This document shows, piece by piece, positions 34,958 through 44,403 of a DNA stretch of 64,000 nt. Source of the DNA: an uncultured Eubacteriales bacterium (GTDB lineage Bacteria; Bacillota; Clostridia; Oscillospirales; CAG-272); assembly GCA_934446365.1 (NCBI GenBank), contig CAKSDZ010000005.1, positions 1 through 64,000 of the forward strand, read 5' to 3'. Under the pieces are notes generated by a model. That model made no database searches. It was not told where the DNA came from and saw nothing but the letters and a program-made list of their open reading frames with translations. Positions within the stretch are counted from its first letter, which is position 1. Every line of letters starts with the position of its first letter. Position numbers and translations under genes: made by a program.

Positions 34958-35895
34958 GAATCCTTTTTATGGGCACACCGGAGTTCGCAGCGGCGGCACT
35001 TGACGCCATCGCGAAAGCCTATCCGAACGAAGTCGTCGGCGCCGTGACAAGGCAGGACACGCCGAAAAACCGCGGACACGCCATGACGCCGCCGCCGGTC
35101 AAAATTTTAGCACAGTCCTTGGGGATTCCTGTTTATCAGCCGGTCAATCTGAAAGCGGAAAATTTCCGTGAAACGCTCGATAGCTGCGCACCCGATATCA
35201 TCATCGTCGCCGCTTACGGGCGGATTTTGCCCGCATATGTGCTGGACGCACCCCGCTTCGGCTGTATCAACATCCACGCATCCCTGCTTCCGAAATACCG
35301 CGGCGCGGCGCCCATTCAGCGCGCGATTCTCGCGGGCGAGAAGGAAGCAGGCGTCACCATTATGAAAATGGCGGAGGGAATCGACACGGGGGACATGTAT
35401 AAAAAAGCATCCTTTCCCCTTTCCGGAACGGAAAATTACGGAGAAATCCACGACAGGCTTGCCGCACTCGGCGCCGAACTCATCACCGACGTGATGGAGC
35501 AAATTTTCCGCGGTGTGGCTCATGCCGAAAAACAGGACGATGCGCTTGCGACTTATGCCGCGAAAATCGAAAAAGAGGACCGACTTCTCTCTTTTGACGC
35601 GCCGGCGGAGGAAATTATCAACAAAATCCGCGCGTTCTCTCCTGCCCCCGGCGCGGAAGCGGCGCTTCCCTCGGGCAAAGTCAAAATCACGGCGGCAAAA
35701 TGCGCGGGCGACGCGCCGGACGGGGCGCCCGGCACGGTATCCGTGCTTTCCGCCAAAGGAGACGGAACGCTCGCCGTCAACTGCAAAGACGGCAAAATCC
35801 TCATCGAGCGCCTGATTCCGGAGGGCAAAAAGGAAATGACGGCAGGCGATTTTATCCGCGGCCGCAGAATCACACCGGAGGATAAATTCCTTTAA
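34954..35895 (+). CDS. fmt: Methionyl-tRNA formyltransferase
   Basis: A 313-residue enzyme that formylates initiator Met-tRNA using 10-formyl-THF. Seen: MRILFMGTPEFAAAALDAI, HASLLPKYRGAAPIQRAI (catalytic Asn/His region) and EGIDTGDMY; the C-terminal OB-like domain is present. Overlaps def, so the two opposing steps of formyl-Met handling are co-regulated. Confidence 0.96.
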   Translation: MRILFMGTPEFAAAALDAIAKAYPNEVVGAVTRQDTPKNRGHAMTPPPVKILAQSLGIPVYQPVNLKAENFRETLDSCAPDIIIVAAYGRILPAYVLDAPRFGCINIHASLLPKYRGAAPIQRAILAGEKEAGVTIMKMAEGIDTGDMYKKASFPLSGTENYGEIHDRLAALGAELITDVMEQIFRGVAHAEKQDDALATYAAKIEKEDRLLSFDAPAEEIINKIRAFSPAPGAEAALPSGKVKITAAKCAGDAPDGAPGTVSVLSAKGDGTLAVNCKDGKILIERLIPEGKKEMTAGDFIRGRRITPEDKFL

Positions 35896-35952
35896 TCGGA
35901 AATTACAAAACGCCGCAGCCAAAAAGAGCGCGGACGGAATACGGAGACACCC

Positions 35953-37269
35953 ATGAACGCAAGAGAAGCCGCCTTTTTGTCGCTTTTAAAATATGAAAAT
36001 CACGGCGTTTACTCCAATATCGAGCTTTCCTATTCGATCGAGCGCAATCATTTGGAGGGCGCCGAAAAAGCGCTCTATACTGCGCTGTTTTACGGTGTAA
36101 TCGAACGAAAGCTCACACTCGACTACTATATCGCGGCACTCTCGGACAGACCGGAGCGAGAGATCGACATCAATATCCGCGTGATTCTTCGCATCGGGCT
36201 TTATCAGCTCCTTTATATGAACAAAATTCCGGAATCCGCCGCCGTCAACGAAAGCGTAAAGCTCGCCGGCAGATTTTATGCCAAAAAGAACAGCGAAAGC
36301 TTCATCAACGCGGTGCTTCGCAGCTTTCTCAGGCGGAAGCATGAGCTTTCCTTTCCCGATAGGACGAAAGACCCCATCAAAGCGCTTTCCGTTCTCTACT
36401 CCGTTCCGGAATGGATCTGCCGGCTTTGGCGCGATACCTACGGAACGGAAACGGCGGAGAAGATATTGAATACACTGAATGTCCCGCCCGCGATGACGCT
36501 CACGGTCAATCCCTTAAAAAATACGCCGTCCGAATTTTTATCTTTCCTTGCAGCCTCCGGAATCGATGCCGTACAAAGCGAGCTTTCCCCGAGCAGCGTC
36601 CGGCTCGCCGGCGCGCTTCCGTTGAACAGGCTCTCTCCGTTTGAGGGCAGATATTTCGTTCAGGACGAGGCCTCCGCGCTGTGCGTTCTCGCGATGGGTG
36701 CACAGCCGGGGGAAACCGTGCTCGACGCCTGCGCCTGTCCCGGTGGGAAAAGCTTCGGCATGGCGATGGCCATGCAAAATACCGGTCGAATCTGTTCCTT
36801 CGATTTGCACAAAAATAAGCTCTCCTTAATCGAAAAGGGAGCCGCCTCGCTCGGAATCTCCATCATAGAAACGGGCGTGCAGAATGCGGCCGCTTTTCGA
36901 GAGGACATGCCTCGCTTTGACCGGGTCCTCTGCGATGTTCCCTGCTCCGGACTCGGCGTCCTCGCCAAAAAGCCCGATATCCGCTATAAATCGGAGGACG
37001 ACGTGCAAAAGCTGCCGGAGCTGCAATACCGGATTCTCAAAACCGGCGCGGAATATCTGAAAACCGGCGGCACCCTCGTTTATTCCACCTGCACCCTGAA
37101 TCCCGCCGAAAACCATGATGTCGTCAACCGCTTTTTGGACGGGCATCCGGACTTTTCGCTTTGTCCGTTCGAGGCGGGCGCGCTTCATTCGGACGGCATG
37201 CTGGAAATTCTGCCGCACGAATACGGAACGGACGGCTTTTTTATCGCAAAGCTTGCAAAGAAAGACTAA
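35953..37269 (+). CDS. rsmB: 16S rRNA (cytosine967-C5)-methyltransferase RsmB
   Basis: A 438-residue enzyme: NusB-like N-terminal domain (1-140) and S-adenosylmethionine-dependent methyltransferase domain with DACACPGGKSFGMAM, DVPCSGLGVLAKKPDIRYK and the catalytic Cys motif YSTCTLNPAENHDVV. GGAG lies 6 bases before the ATG. Confidence 0.95.
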   Translation: MNAREAAFLSLLKYENHGVYSNIELSYSIERNHLEGAEKALYTALFYGVIERKLTLDYYIAALSDRPEREIDINIRVILRIGLYQLLYMNKIPESAAVNESVKLAGRFYAKKNSESFINAVLRSFLRRKHELSFPDRTKDPIKALSVLYSVPEWICRLWRDTYGTETAEKILNTLNVPPAMTLTVNPLKNTPSEFLSFLAASGIDAVQSELSPSSVRLAGALPLNRLSPFEGRYFVQDEASALCVLAMGAQPGETVLDACACPGGKSFGMAMAMQNTGRICSFDLHKNKLSLIEKGAASLGISIIETGVQNAAAFREDMPRFDRVLCDVPCSGLGVLAKKPDIRYKSEDDVQKLPELQYRILKTGAEYLKTGGTLVYSTCTLNPAENHDVVNRFLDGHPDFSLCPFEAGALHSDGMLEILPHEYGTDGFFIAKLAKKD

Positions 37270-37308
37270 ACAAAATCTGCGCCGCAAATGCGGCATGAGG
37301 AATCAAAC

Positions 37309-38343
37309 ATGGACAAGGCAGACATATTAAGCATGACAAAAGCCGAGCTCTGCGATTTCATTCTGACGCTCGGAGAACCGAAATTCCGCGCGTCTCAAAT
37401 CATGGAATGGCTGATACGCGGCATGGACTTCTCCGATATGAAAAACCTGCCGAAAGCACTGCGGGAGAAGTTAGATCAGACCGCCTTTATCGCCGGTGCG
37501 GCCGTCTCCCGCAAGCTCGTTTCCGCCGATGGGACCATCAAATATCTATTCGAGCTATACGACGGGGAAAAAATCGAATCCGTCTTTATGCGGTATAAGC
37601 ACGGCAACACGCTCTGCATTTCCACGGAGGCCGGCTGTCCGATGGGCTGCGCCTTCTGCGCCTCCACCCTGCGGGGACTTTCCAGACGGCTTCTTCCCTC
37701 CGAAATGCTCGCACAAATCATAGCGGCCGAAAAAGATACCGGAGAGAGGATTTCCGGCGTCGTGCTCATGGGAATCGGCGAGCCGCTCGACAATTATGAC
37801 AACGTGATAAAATTCCTGCGGCTTGTAGGTTCTCCCGACGGACTTAATATCGGCTACCGCCATATCTCGCTTTCTACCTGCGGACTTGTAGACGGAATCC
37901 GCCGCCTCGCGGAGGAAAATCTGCCGATTACGCTTTCCATCTCTCTGCATGCGGCGGACGACGAAACCCGCTCGTCCTTGATGCCGGTGAACAAAAGATG
38001 GAACATCGCCGAGCTTCTCTCCGCCTGCCGCGATTATTTTGAAAAAACGGGCCGGCGCATTTCCTTTGAATACACCCTTGTCCGCGGCAAAAACGACGGC
38101 AGGCAGGACGCGGAAAAGCTCGCGGACACGCTGTACCGCTGCTGCTCCGGCATGCCGCTTCATGTGAATCTGATTCCGGTGAATCCCGTGCGCGAGCGCG
38201 GCTTTCAGCCAAGCGGCAGACAGGGCGTTCGGAAATTTGCCGCGGCGCTGAAAGCGCGCCGGATTACGGCGACGGTACGCCGCACACTCGGGTCGGACAT
38301 CGACGCCTCCTGCGGACAGCTGCGCGCCGGGGAAAAGGAATAA
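37309..38343 (+). CDS. rlmN: Dual-specificity RNA methyltransferase RlmN
   Basis: A 344-residue radical SAM enzyme that methylates C2 of A2503 in 23S rRNA and of A37 in some tRNAs. Iron-sulfur motif C-P-M-G-C-A-F-C at about residue 110, RFDTSR-like GIGEPLDNYDNVI and VNLIPVNPV, and the catalytic Cys in the LGSDIDASCGQL tail. The ATG at 37309 has GAGGA upstream; the earlier Met in frame does not. Confidence 0.95.
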   Translation: MDKADILSMTKAELCDFILTLGEPKFRASQIMEWLIRGMDFSDMKNLPKALREKLDQTAFIAGAAVSRKLVSADGTIKYLFELYDGEKIESVFMRYKHGNTLCISTEAGCPMGCAFCASTLRGLSRRLLPSEMLAQIIAAEKDTGERISGVVLMGIGEPLDNYDNVIKFLRLVGSPDGLNIGYRHISLSTCGLVDGIRRLAEENLPITLSISLHAADDETRSSLMPVNKRWNIAELLSACRDYFEKTGRRISFEYTLVRGKNDGRQDAEKLADTLYRCCSGMPLHVNLIPVNPVRERGFQPSGRQGVRKFAAALKARRITATVRRTLGSDIDASCGQLRAGEKE

Positions 38344-38404
38344 TCGCCACGGCAATTCCATATATTTTTATCAAAAAATCTGAACCTTTGAAAGGAATCC
38401 ATAC

Positions 38405-39184
38405 ATGTATTTTTGCGGAAAAAGCGACGTCGGCATGCGTCGGCAGATCAATCAGGACAGTTTCCGCTGCATCAGCATTTGGGGCGGCGACGCCGTACTG
38501 CTCGTCGTGTGCGACGGTATGGGCGGACATAAGGCGGGAGAGATCGCGAGCAAAAACGCCGTCGAGGTTTTTTGCAGCAAAATCATCGCCTCTCCCTGCC
38601 TCGAAGAAAAACCCGACCGAATCCTCGAATTTATCCGTTATACGCTCGTCTGTGCCGCCTCCGAAGCCAATTCGGTGATCTTCCATCTATCCAACCAGTA
38701 TGACGAGTATCACGGAATGGGGACGACGCTTGTCGCGGCGATCCTCTTTAAGGGCTGGTTTTACGCCATCAACATCGGGGACAGCCGTCTTTATATCGTG
38801 ACAAGATATGAGGCAAAGCAAGTCACAAAGGACCATTCCTTTGTCCAGTACTTAATCGACAACGGCAAACTGACGCCGGACGAAGCAAAATATTATCCGC
38901 GCAAAAATGTAATTACCCGTGCGGTCGGTGTCGGAGAAAAGCTCGACGTCGATTTTTTCAGCGCGCCGCTTGAACCGTGGGAAAGCGGCTATCTGCTTCT
39001 CTGCTCGGACGGACTCTCCAACTATGCGGACAACAAAATTCTTGTCGATATCCTATATGGCTCCATGTCCCGTTCCCGCTCCTCTCCGGAGATCGATCTA
39101 TCCAAAAAAGCCGATATGCTCATCGCATATGCCAACGCCAAAGGCGGCGCCGACAACATCACCGCCGTTCTCGCCAAATTCTGA
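38405..39184 (+). CDS. prpC: PP2C-type Ser/Thr phosphatase PrpC
   Basis: A 259-residue metal-dependent phosphatase that reverses PrkC phosphorylation. Motifs: VCDGMGGHKAGEIAS, GMGTTLVAAIL, GDSRLYI and LLCSDGLSNYADN. Cytoplasmic; 19 bp before the kinase gene and, as in other Firmicutes, part of the rlmN-prpC-prkC-rsgA group. Confidence 0.94.
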   Translation: MYFCGKSDVGMRRQINQDSFRCISIWGGDAVLLVVCDGMGGHKAGEIASKNAVEVFCSKIIASPCLEEKPDRILEFIRYTLVCAASEANSVIFHLSNQYDEYHGMGTTLVAAILFKGWFYAINIGDSRLYIVTRYEAKQVTKDHSFVQYLIDNGKLTPDEAKYYPRKNVITRAVGVGEKLDVDFFSAPLEPWESGYLLLCSDGLSNYADNKILVDILYGSMSRSRSSPEIDLSKKADMLIAYANAKGGADNITAVLAKF

Positions 39185-39203
39185 GCATCGAGAGGGAAAG
39201 AAA

Positions 39204-40421
39204 ATGGACGTTTTCAAAAAAAATATCGGTGAGGTCTTCGACGGACGATACAAAATCAACCGCACCATCGGCGTCGGCGGAATGGCAATCGTCTATGAGG
39301 CCACCGATCTCATGACAAATAAGCGCGTCGCGCTCAAAATGCTCAAAGATTCCATCTCCGATAACACACAGGCGCTGCGCCGCTTTATCAACGAATCCAA
39401 GGCTGTCGCGATGCTGAATCATCCGAATATCGTGAAAATTCTCGATGTATCGGTCAAAACCGACCACAAATTCATCGTGATGGAATATATCAGCGGCATC
39501 ACGCTTCGCGAATATATGAACCGCAAGGGCGCACTTGACTGGCGGGAGGCGACGGAGTTCATCTCCCAGATTTTGCTTGCCCTCGACCACGCCCATATGA
39601 AAGGCGTCATTCACAGGGATATCAAGCCGCAGAACATCATGGTCATGGAAGGCGGTGTGATTAAAGTCGCGGATTTCGGAATCGCGAAAATTCCGAATGC
39701 GGAAACGGTCACAATGGTCGATCATGCCATCGGAACGATCTACTATATCAGTCCGGAGCAGGCCAAGGGCAAAAAAATCGACGAGAGAAGCGATATTTAC
39801 TCCCTCGGCGTCATGTTCTATGAAATGGTGACGGGCAGGCTCCCGTTTCTCGCGGAAAATTCCTATGGAATCATGCTCAAACACATCAGCGACACGCCGA
39901 TTCCGCCGACAAGGCTGAATCCGAGGCTCCCGCTCGGCATCGAGCAAATCATCCTCTGCGCGATGGAAAAGGATGTCGTAAACCGATATCAGAGCGCTTC
40001 TCAAATGCTTCGCCATATCTACCGAATCAAAAAGGATCCGACGACCATTTTCCAGAAGCAGACTCCCGCACCCCGCACCCCGACGGCGGAGGTTGCAATC
40101 AAACGCACCACGGTATTTCCGGACGAGCAGGAGCAAAACGCAGGACGTACATCAAGACCGAATCCCGCGCCTCAGCCCAAACGGCAGAGCGCCGCTCCGG
40201 TAAGAAAGAAAAAACGGTCGCCGGAATATGTCCCGTTCTCCGTTGTCATCGTCATCTGCATCGCGTTTCTGGTTCTTGCCATCATCGGATTTGTGATTCT
40301 TTTCAATACACTCTATAACGGCAAGCTTGCACAAATCGCACTTCCCCTTGCCGATATGGAACAGATTAAAATTTCGTTCCGTACCATAGTCACGGAAACG
40401 GTCGGATTTCTGCGCCTATGA
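39204..40421 (+). CDS. prkC: Membrane Ser/Thr kinase, PrkC-like, without PASTA domains
   Basis: A 405-residue kinase. Kinase domain in residues 15-275: Gly loop GVGGMAIV, Lys45, catalytic HRDIKPQN (Asp139), DFG at 157, and GTIYYISPEQAKG. Then a Pro/Arg/Lys-rich linker (about 285-340), one membrane helix (343-367) and only 38 outside residues. PrkC and PknB normally carry three or more PASTA domains here, which sense peptidoglycan; they are missing although no frameshift is visible, and rsgA starts inside the last codons (ATGA). The frame is open further upstream, but ATG at 39204 follows AGAGGG and starts the family sequence. Confidence 0.9.
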   Translation: MDVFKKNIGEVFDGRYKINRTIGVGGMAIVYEATDLMTNKRVALKMLKDSISDNTQALRRFINESKAVAMLNHPNIVKILDVSVKTDHKFIVMEYISGITLREYMNRKGALDWREATEFISQILLALDHAHMKGVIHRDIKPQNIMVMEGGVIKVADFGIAKIPNAETVTMVDHAIGTIYYISPEQAKGKKIDERSDIYSLGVMFYEMVTGRLPFLAENSYGIMLKHISDTPIPPTRLNPRLPLGIEQIILCAMEKDVVNRYQSASQMLRHIYRIKKDPTTIFQKQTPAPRTPTAEVAIKRTTVFPDEQEQNAGRTSRPNPAPQPKRQSAAPVRKKKRSPEYVPFSVVIVICIAFLVLAIIGFVILFNTLYNGKLAQIALPLADMEQIKISFRTIVTETVGFLRL

Positions 40422-41350
40422 CTGAAAGAACAGAAGGGATTATTTTGTCCGGCGTCGGCGGACTTTATACGGTCAAGACCGACGCGGGCGATACCGTTGG
40501 CTGCCGTGCAAGAGGCGCTTTCCGCCGCGAAGGCCGGTCGCCGCTTGCCGGCGACCGCGTAGCCGTGCGTCCTCCGGAGCATCCCGGCGAAGAGGCTTTT
40601 ATTGAGGAAATCCGTCCGCGGAAAAATGCCTTGATTCGTCCTCCGATCGCGAATTTAGATACGCTTTTCGTCGCCTTTGCGCCGAAACAGCCGGAACCGA
40701 GCACGCTGTATCTCGATAAGCTGCTCTCCATCGCGGTATATGAAAAAATAAAGCCCGTCGTCGTCGTCACCAAAAGCGACGTTTCGCCGGAGCTTGCGGA
40801 AAAATATGCGGAAATCTATCATAAGACAGGCTTTCCCGTTTTCGTCTGCTCCTCGGCGGACGGCACGGGAATCGTCCCACTGCAAGGCTTCCTATCCGAG
40901 GCAACCGGCATCTGTGCGTTTGCAGGGGCTTCCGGCGTCGGGAAATCAACGCTTATGAACGCACTTTTTCCGTCGCTTTCCCTTGATACCGGCAGACTTT
41001 CCGAAAAGATCGCCCGCGGACGCCACACCACGCGCAGCGTCACGCTGTATCCGATGCGGGAGCTTTCGGGCACAGGAGAAAATGCATATGTCGCGGACAC
41101 CCCCGGCTTCTCCATGCTGGATTTTATTGAATTCGACTTTTATACGGTGGAGGACCTTCCGTACTGCTTTCCGGAATTTGAAAAATATTTGGGCGGATGC
41201 CGCTACTCGGACTGCTCCCACACCAAGGAAACGGACTGCGCCGTCATAGAAGCGGTCGCGCGCGGAGAAATCGCAAAAGAGAGGCATGACAGCTATCTTT
41301 CCATTTATGCGGACCTTGTGAGAAAACGCCCGTGGAATAAAAAATCATAA
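40418..41350 (+). CDS. rsgA: Ribosome small-subunit-dependent GTPase A
   Basis: A 310-residue circularly permuted GTPase for late 30S assembly. OB fold (1-75), then VVTKSDVS (G4) before FAGASGVGKSTLMN (G1), DTPGFS (G3) and a zinc-binding segment CRYSDCSHTKETDCAV. Overlaps the kinase stop by 4 bp. Confidence 0.95.
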   Translation: MTERTEGIILSGVGGLYTVKTDAGDTVGCRARGAFRREGRSPLAGDRVAVRPPEHPGEEAFIEEIRPRKNALIRPPIANLDTLFVAFAPKQPEPSTLYLDKLLSIAVYEKIKPVVVVTKSDVSPELAEKYAEIYHKTGFPVFVCSSADGTGIVPLQGFLSEATGICAFAGASGVGKSTLMNALFPSLSLDTGRLSEKIARGRHTTRSVTLYPMRELSGTGENAYVADTPGFSMLDFIEFDFYTVEDLPYCFPEFEKYLGGCRYSDCSHTKETDCAVIEAVARGEIAKERHDSYLSIYADLVRKRPWNKKS

Positions 41351-41392
41351 AGGCTCACGAGAGGCTTTGCAAACCGCCTCCGTGAGCCTTTT
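41350..41392. terminator. Terminator of the core cluster
   Basis: AAGGCTCACG-a-GAGGC pairs with GCCTC-c-GTGAGCCTT around a 12-nt loop, followed by TTCT. Ends rsgA; it also lies next to the stop codon of the leftward DUF3267 gene. Confidence 0.75.
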
Positions 41393-41393
41393 C

Positions 41394-41987
41394 TCATTCT
41401 TTTTCAAATGCCCAAAAGCCGCACTCCGTCGGATGATCGATGATAACGGCATGTCTATGTTTTAACAGGATACAAGCGATTGTCGTATCGCCGCCGGCAG
41501 ATAGGATATTATATAAACTACACAGCAAAAGCATTTCACTTTTCGCGAATAAAGCCGCCAAAAACAATCCGAGTCCGAGAACCAAAAACGGCATCAGGCT
41601 GCCGAGAAGATATTTTCCGAAGGTCAAAGGCTTCATGCAGCAACAAAATGGCGTCAATTTCTCCCACATGACGCCGATATGAATATCCCGCCAGCCGTTT
41701 TCCGAAAAGCGCGACCATGTGAGGCCATGCAGTCCCTCATGGATAAAGATCGATGCAATGAAAATGAGAAGCACGACAAAAAGCTCCCATGCGTCAAATC
41801 GAAAGGATATTCCGCCGTTTACAAAAAAGAAAACGACCGCGCACAAAACGGCAACAGGACCGGCCGTCACAAACGCCATCACATTGGCCCGAAGCACAGA
41901 AATGGTGCATTCTCGTCCGACGTAGCCCTCTTCCTCCATTCTTTCCTTTGTCTGCCGGAAACGTTCTGTTCGCTGTTTATCGTCCAT
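41394..41987 (-). CDS. DUF3267 family membrane protein
   Basis: A 197-residue membrane protein, four or five helices, of the DUF3267 family, which contains a putative zinc-binding site HEGLHGLTW (residue about 81) within a helix, followed by MWEKLTPFCCCMKPL and a further membrane pair. A membrane protease role has been suggested for the family; not tested here. Next gene (42021-42746) lies 33 bp upstream on the same strand. Confidence 0.78.
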   Translation of the reverse strand: MDDKQRTERFRQTKERMEEEGYVGRECTISVLRANVMAFVTAGPVAVLCAVVFFFVNGGISFRFDAWELFVVLLIFIASIFIHEGLHGLTWSRFSENGWRDIHIGVMWEKLTPFCCCMKPLTFGKYLLGSLMPFLVLGLGLFLAALFAKSEMLLLCSLYNILSAGGDTTIACILLKHRHAVIIDHPTECGFWAFEKE

Positions 41988-42020
41988 GCTGTCCTCCTAT
42001 TCTTATAAAACTAAGACGGT

Positions 42021-42746
42021 TCAATCCGGCTTCCGGCTTTTTTCCGATGCGTCTCCCTGCCGCACCGAAGCCATAAGCCTTGCCGTCCGACCGGCACTGA
42101 ATACGGCAACCAGAAAGCCGATACCATCAATAACATACTCGATTCCGAGCGCGAGAAAATTTTCCGCGACATATTCGCCGGACAAAACGAACATGATCGT
42201 AGAAAGCACCGCGAGCGCCGCAAAAAAGATCAGCATGGCAAGGCCGACCGGATTTTTCGGAGATATCATTTTCGACGTGTTCTCCGGTTTTTCCTTCAAT
42301 ATCCATTTATAAAACGCACGTTCCAGCCAAATGATAATCAGAGCGATTCCTGTATACATCAGAAGATACAAAGAAGTTTCCATATCATCTTCATAATAGC
42401 TGAGCATCTCCACAACCGTCGCCGTCGACAGAAAGCAGAAATGCCGAACGACATACTGCAACAATGGCTGAATAAAGGCGATAAGCAAAAAAGCGATAGA
42501 CAAGAGGACTGCTTTTCCCGGCTTCTCAAAAAAGACAAAGTAAGCGGCAGCACCGATAGCTGCAAAAACCGAAAGCATGATAATATAAGAGGCAAGCACG
42601 TTGGGAAGCGCGCAAAGCCACTCCGAAACCCAATACCATTCATAATATTGATTGCTGAATAGACAGTATAAAGCGGTCAAAAGCAAGGCTATGCCAAGCG
42701 GAATCAGCACAACAAAGAGAAACATTTTAAAAATCGCTTTTTTCAA
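42021..42746 (-). CDS. Hypothetical membrane protein
   Basis: A 241-residue protein with six or so predicted membrane helices (from MFLFVVLIPLGIALLLTALYCLF at the start to LGIEYVIDGIGFLVAVF near the end) and a basic C-terminus. No recognised family. Probably one operon with the DUF3267 gene. Confidence 0.7.
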   Translation of the reverse strand: MKKAIFKMFLFVVLIPLGIALLLTALYCLFSNQYYEWYWVSEWLCALPNVLASYIIMLSVFAAIGAAAYFVFFEKPGKAVLLSIAFLLIAFIQPLLQYVVRHFCFLSTATVVEMLSYYEDDMETSLYLLMYTGIALIIIWLERAFYKWILKEKPENTSKMISPKNPVGLAMLIFFAALAVLSTIMFVLSGEYVAENFLALGIEYVIDGIGFLVAVFSAGRTARLMASVRQGDASEKSRKPD

Positions 42747-42852
42747 AATATTGTCCTCATTTCGGGTAAATTCTATTTGTCTCTATTCTATCATTTTTCT
42801 CTGATAAAAGAAAGGGCTTTTTGTAAAAATTCTTGATTTTTCCGTTTTTGCA

Positions 42853-42881
42853 TTGACTTCCCCGACAGAAAGGACTATACT
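42853..42881 (+). promoter_or_regulatory. Promoter of the glycerol-1-phosphate dehydrogenase gene
   Basis: TTGACT (42853-42858) and TATACT (42876-42881), 17 bp apart; 33 bp before the start codon. Confidence 0.7.
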
Positions 42882-42914
42882 TTTGATGTTACAGAAAAAT
42901 TGGAGGTATTGCAT

Positions 42915-44192
42915 ATGGATCTTAACGCGATTATCCGTTCCCTCGATGGATGCCCGTGCGGCAGACCCCATCGCTTTGATTTAAAAACCTATGAAGCAGA
43001 CCGAGGCCTTGTCCACAAGGTCGGCGAGATATTGGAAAACAGCGGCTTCCCGAAAAAGCTTTACGTGGTATCCGACGAAACCGCCATGCGCGTATCAGAG
43101 GGAATTTTAACCTCACTCGACCAGTGCGGATATCAATATGAGGTAAAAATTTACCCCGATATGCGCTACGCATATATGGCCACATCCAATGAAATCATGG
43201 CGGCCTCGGCTGATTTTGACGGGATTCTATCTATTGGAACAGGCTCGGTCAACGACGTATGCCGATACGCCGCCGCAAGAGCGAACAAGGCGTTCGCTAT
43301 CTTCGCGACCGCACCGTCCATGGATGGCTTTGCTTCGGATTCCGCACCGTTGATTGAAAACAATTTCAAAATTTCCTATCCCTGCCGCCAGCCGTCCGTC
43401 GTCATCGCCGATACCGATATTCTCGCCGCCTCGCCAACGGAGCTGAAAGCCGCCGGCTATGGCGATATCCTCGGCAAATATGTCGGAATCGTCGATTGGA
43501 AGGTTTCCCATTACACGACCGGTGAATATTATTGCGAAAATGTCGTTTCCCTCGTAAAAAAAGCGGTGGCGGATGTCGTCGCTATGACGGACAAGGTAAC
43601 CGCCTGCGATCCGGAAGCGGCACGTGCTATCATGGATTCCTTGATTTTGACCGGATGCGCCATGCAGCTTGCAAAATGTACAAGACCGGCTTCCGGCTCA
43701 GAGCACGTCGTCTCTCATTTTTGGGAAATCCACAAGCTCGAAAAGGGCATTTGGCCTGACTACCACGGTAAAAAGGTCGGCATTGCAACGCTTCTTGTGA
43801 CACGGATTTACAAAAAGCTCCTTGCCTATCAATCCATCAATCCGCACAAAGAAAGCTTAAATCTCGATGACGTTTTGGCGCATTACAGTCCCAAAAACCG
43901 CGACGAAATCATCGGCTATAACGTGCCGAATCCGACGGATGATATCGATCCTGCCGTTTTAAAAGCCCGTTGGCCGGATATCCTTGAATCCATCGAACAG
44001 GACCTTCCCGATGCGGATATACTGCTTGACATGATGAAGCGTGCCGGCTGCGTTACCGAGCTTGCAGATGCCAATCTGACACCTGAATTTGCTTTGGAAG
44101 CGCTTCGTTACAGTCCTTATATGAGACGTCGGATCACGCTTCTCAGAATCCTCAATATGCTTGGCATTGAAGACGATATTTTATCGCTTTAA
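42915..44192 (+). CDS. egsA: sn-glycerol-1-phosphate dehydrogenase
   Basis: A 425-residue NAD(P)-dependent iron-alcohol-dehydrogenase-type enzyme. It makes sn-glycerol 1-phosphate from dihydroxyacetone phosphate. Seen: GILSIGTGSVNDVCRYAA and the active-site TAPSMDGFASDSAPL, with metal-binding Asp and two His (SGSEHVVSHFWEIH). In bacteria such enzymes (AraM/EgsA) provide the glycerol headgroup for prenylglycerol lipids; the partner enzyme is not nearby. GGAGG 8 bases before the ATG. Confidence 0.88.
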   Translation: MDLNAIIRSLDGCPCGRPHRFDLKTYEADRGLVHKVGEILENSGFPKKLYVVSDETAMRVSEGILTSLDQCGYQYEVKIYPDMRYAYMATSNEIMAASADFDGILSIGTGSVNDVCRYAAARANKAFAIFATAPSMDGFASDSAPLIENNFKISYPCRQPSVVIADTDILAASPTELKAAGYGDILGKYVGIVDWKVSHYTTGEYYCENVVSLVKKAVADVVAMTDKVTACDPEAARAIMDSLILTGCAMQLAKCTRPASGSEHVVSHFWEIHKLEKGIWPDYHGKKVGIATLLVTRIYKKLLAYQSINPHKESLNLDDVLAHYSPKNRDEIIGYNVPNPTDDIDPAVLKARWPDILESIEQDLPDADILLDMMKRAGCVTELADANLTPEFALEALRYSPYMRRRITLLRILNMLGIEDDILSL

Positions 44193-44206
44193 AACAATTT
44201 CCATTC

Positions 44207-44246
44207 AAAACAAGCCCTGTTTTCAATAGAAAACAGGGCTTGTTTT
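44207..44246 (+). terminator. Terminator of the dehydrogenase gene
   Basis: A perfect 18-bp stem (AAAACAAGCCCTGTTTTC at the left) with an AATA loop and T-run. Confidence 0.9.
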
Positions 44247-44403
44247 TCTGTTTTTCCGCATATTTTTCCCGCATTTATGAAATACTTGTATATGACATCA
44301 AGTCAATATGAAATTTCAAAAAATATCCAAGCTATGATCGAAATTTCATAAATTCTTCGCCTTTGAATGGGGCAGACACTGCTTCCGCAGTGAATGGAAT
44401 ATC

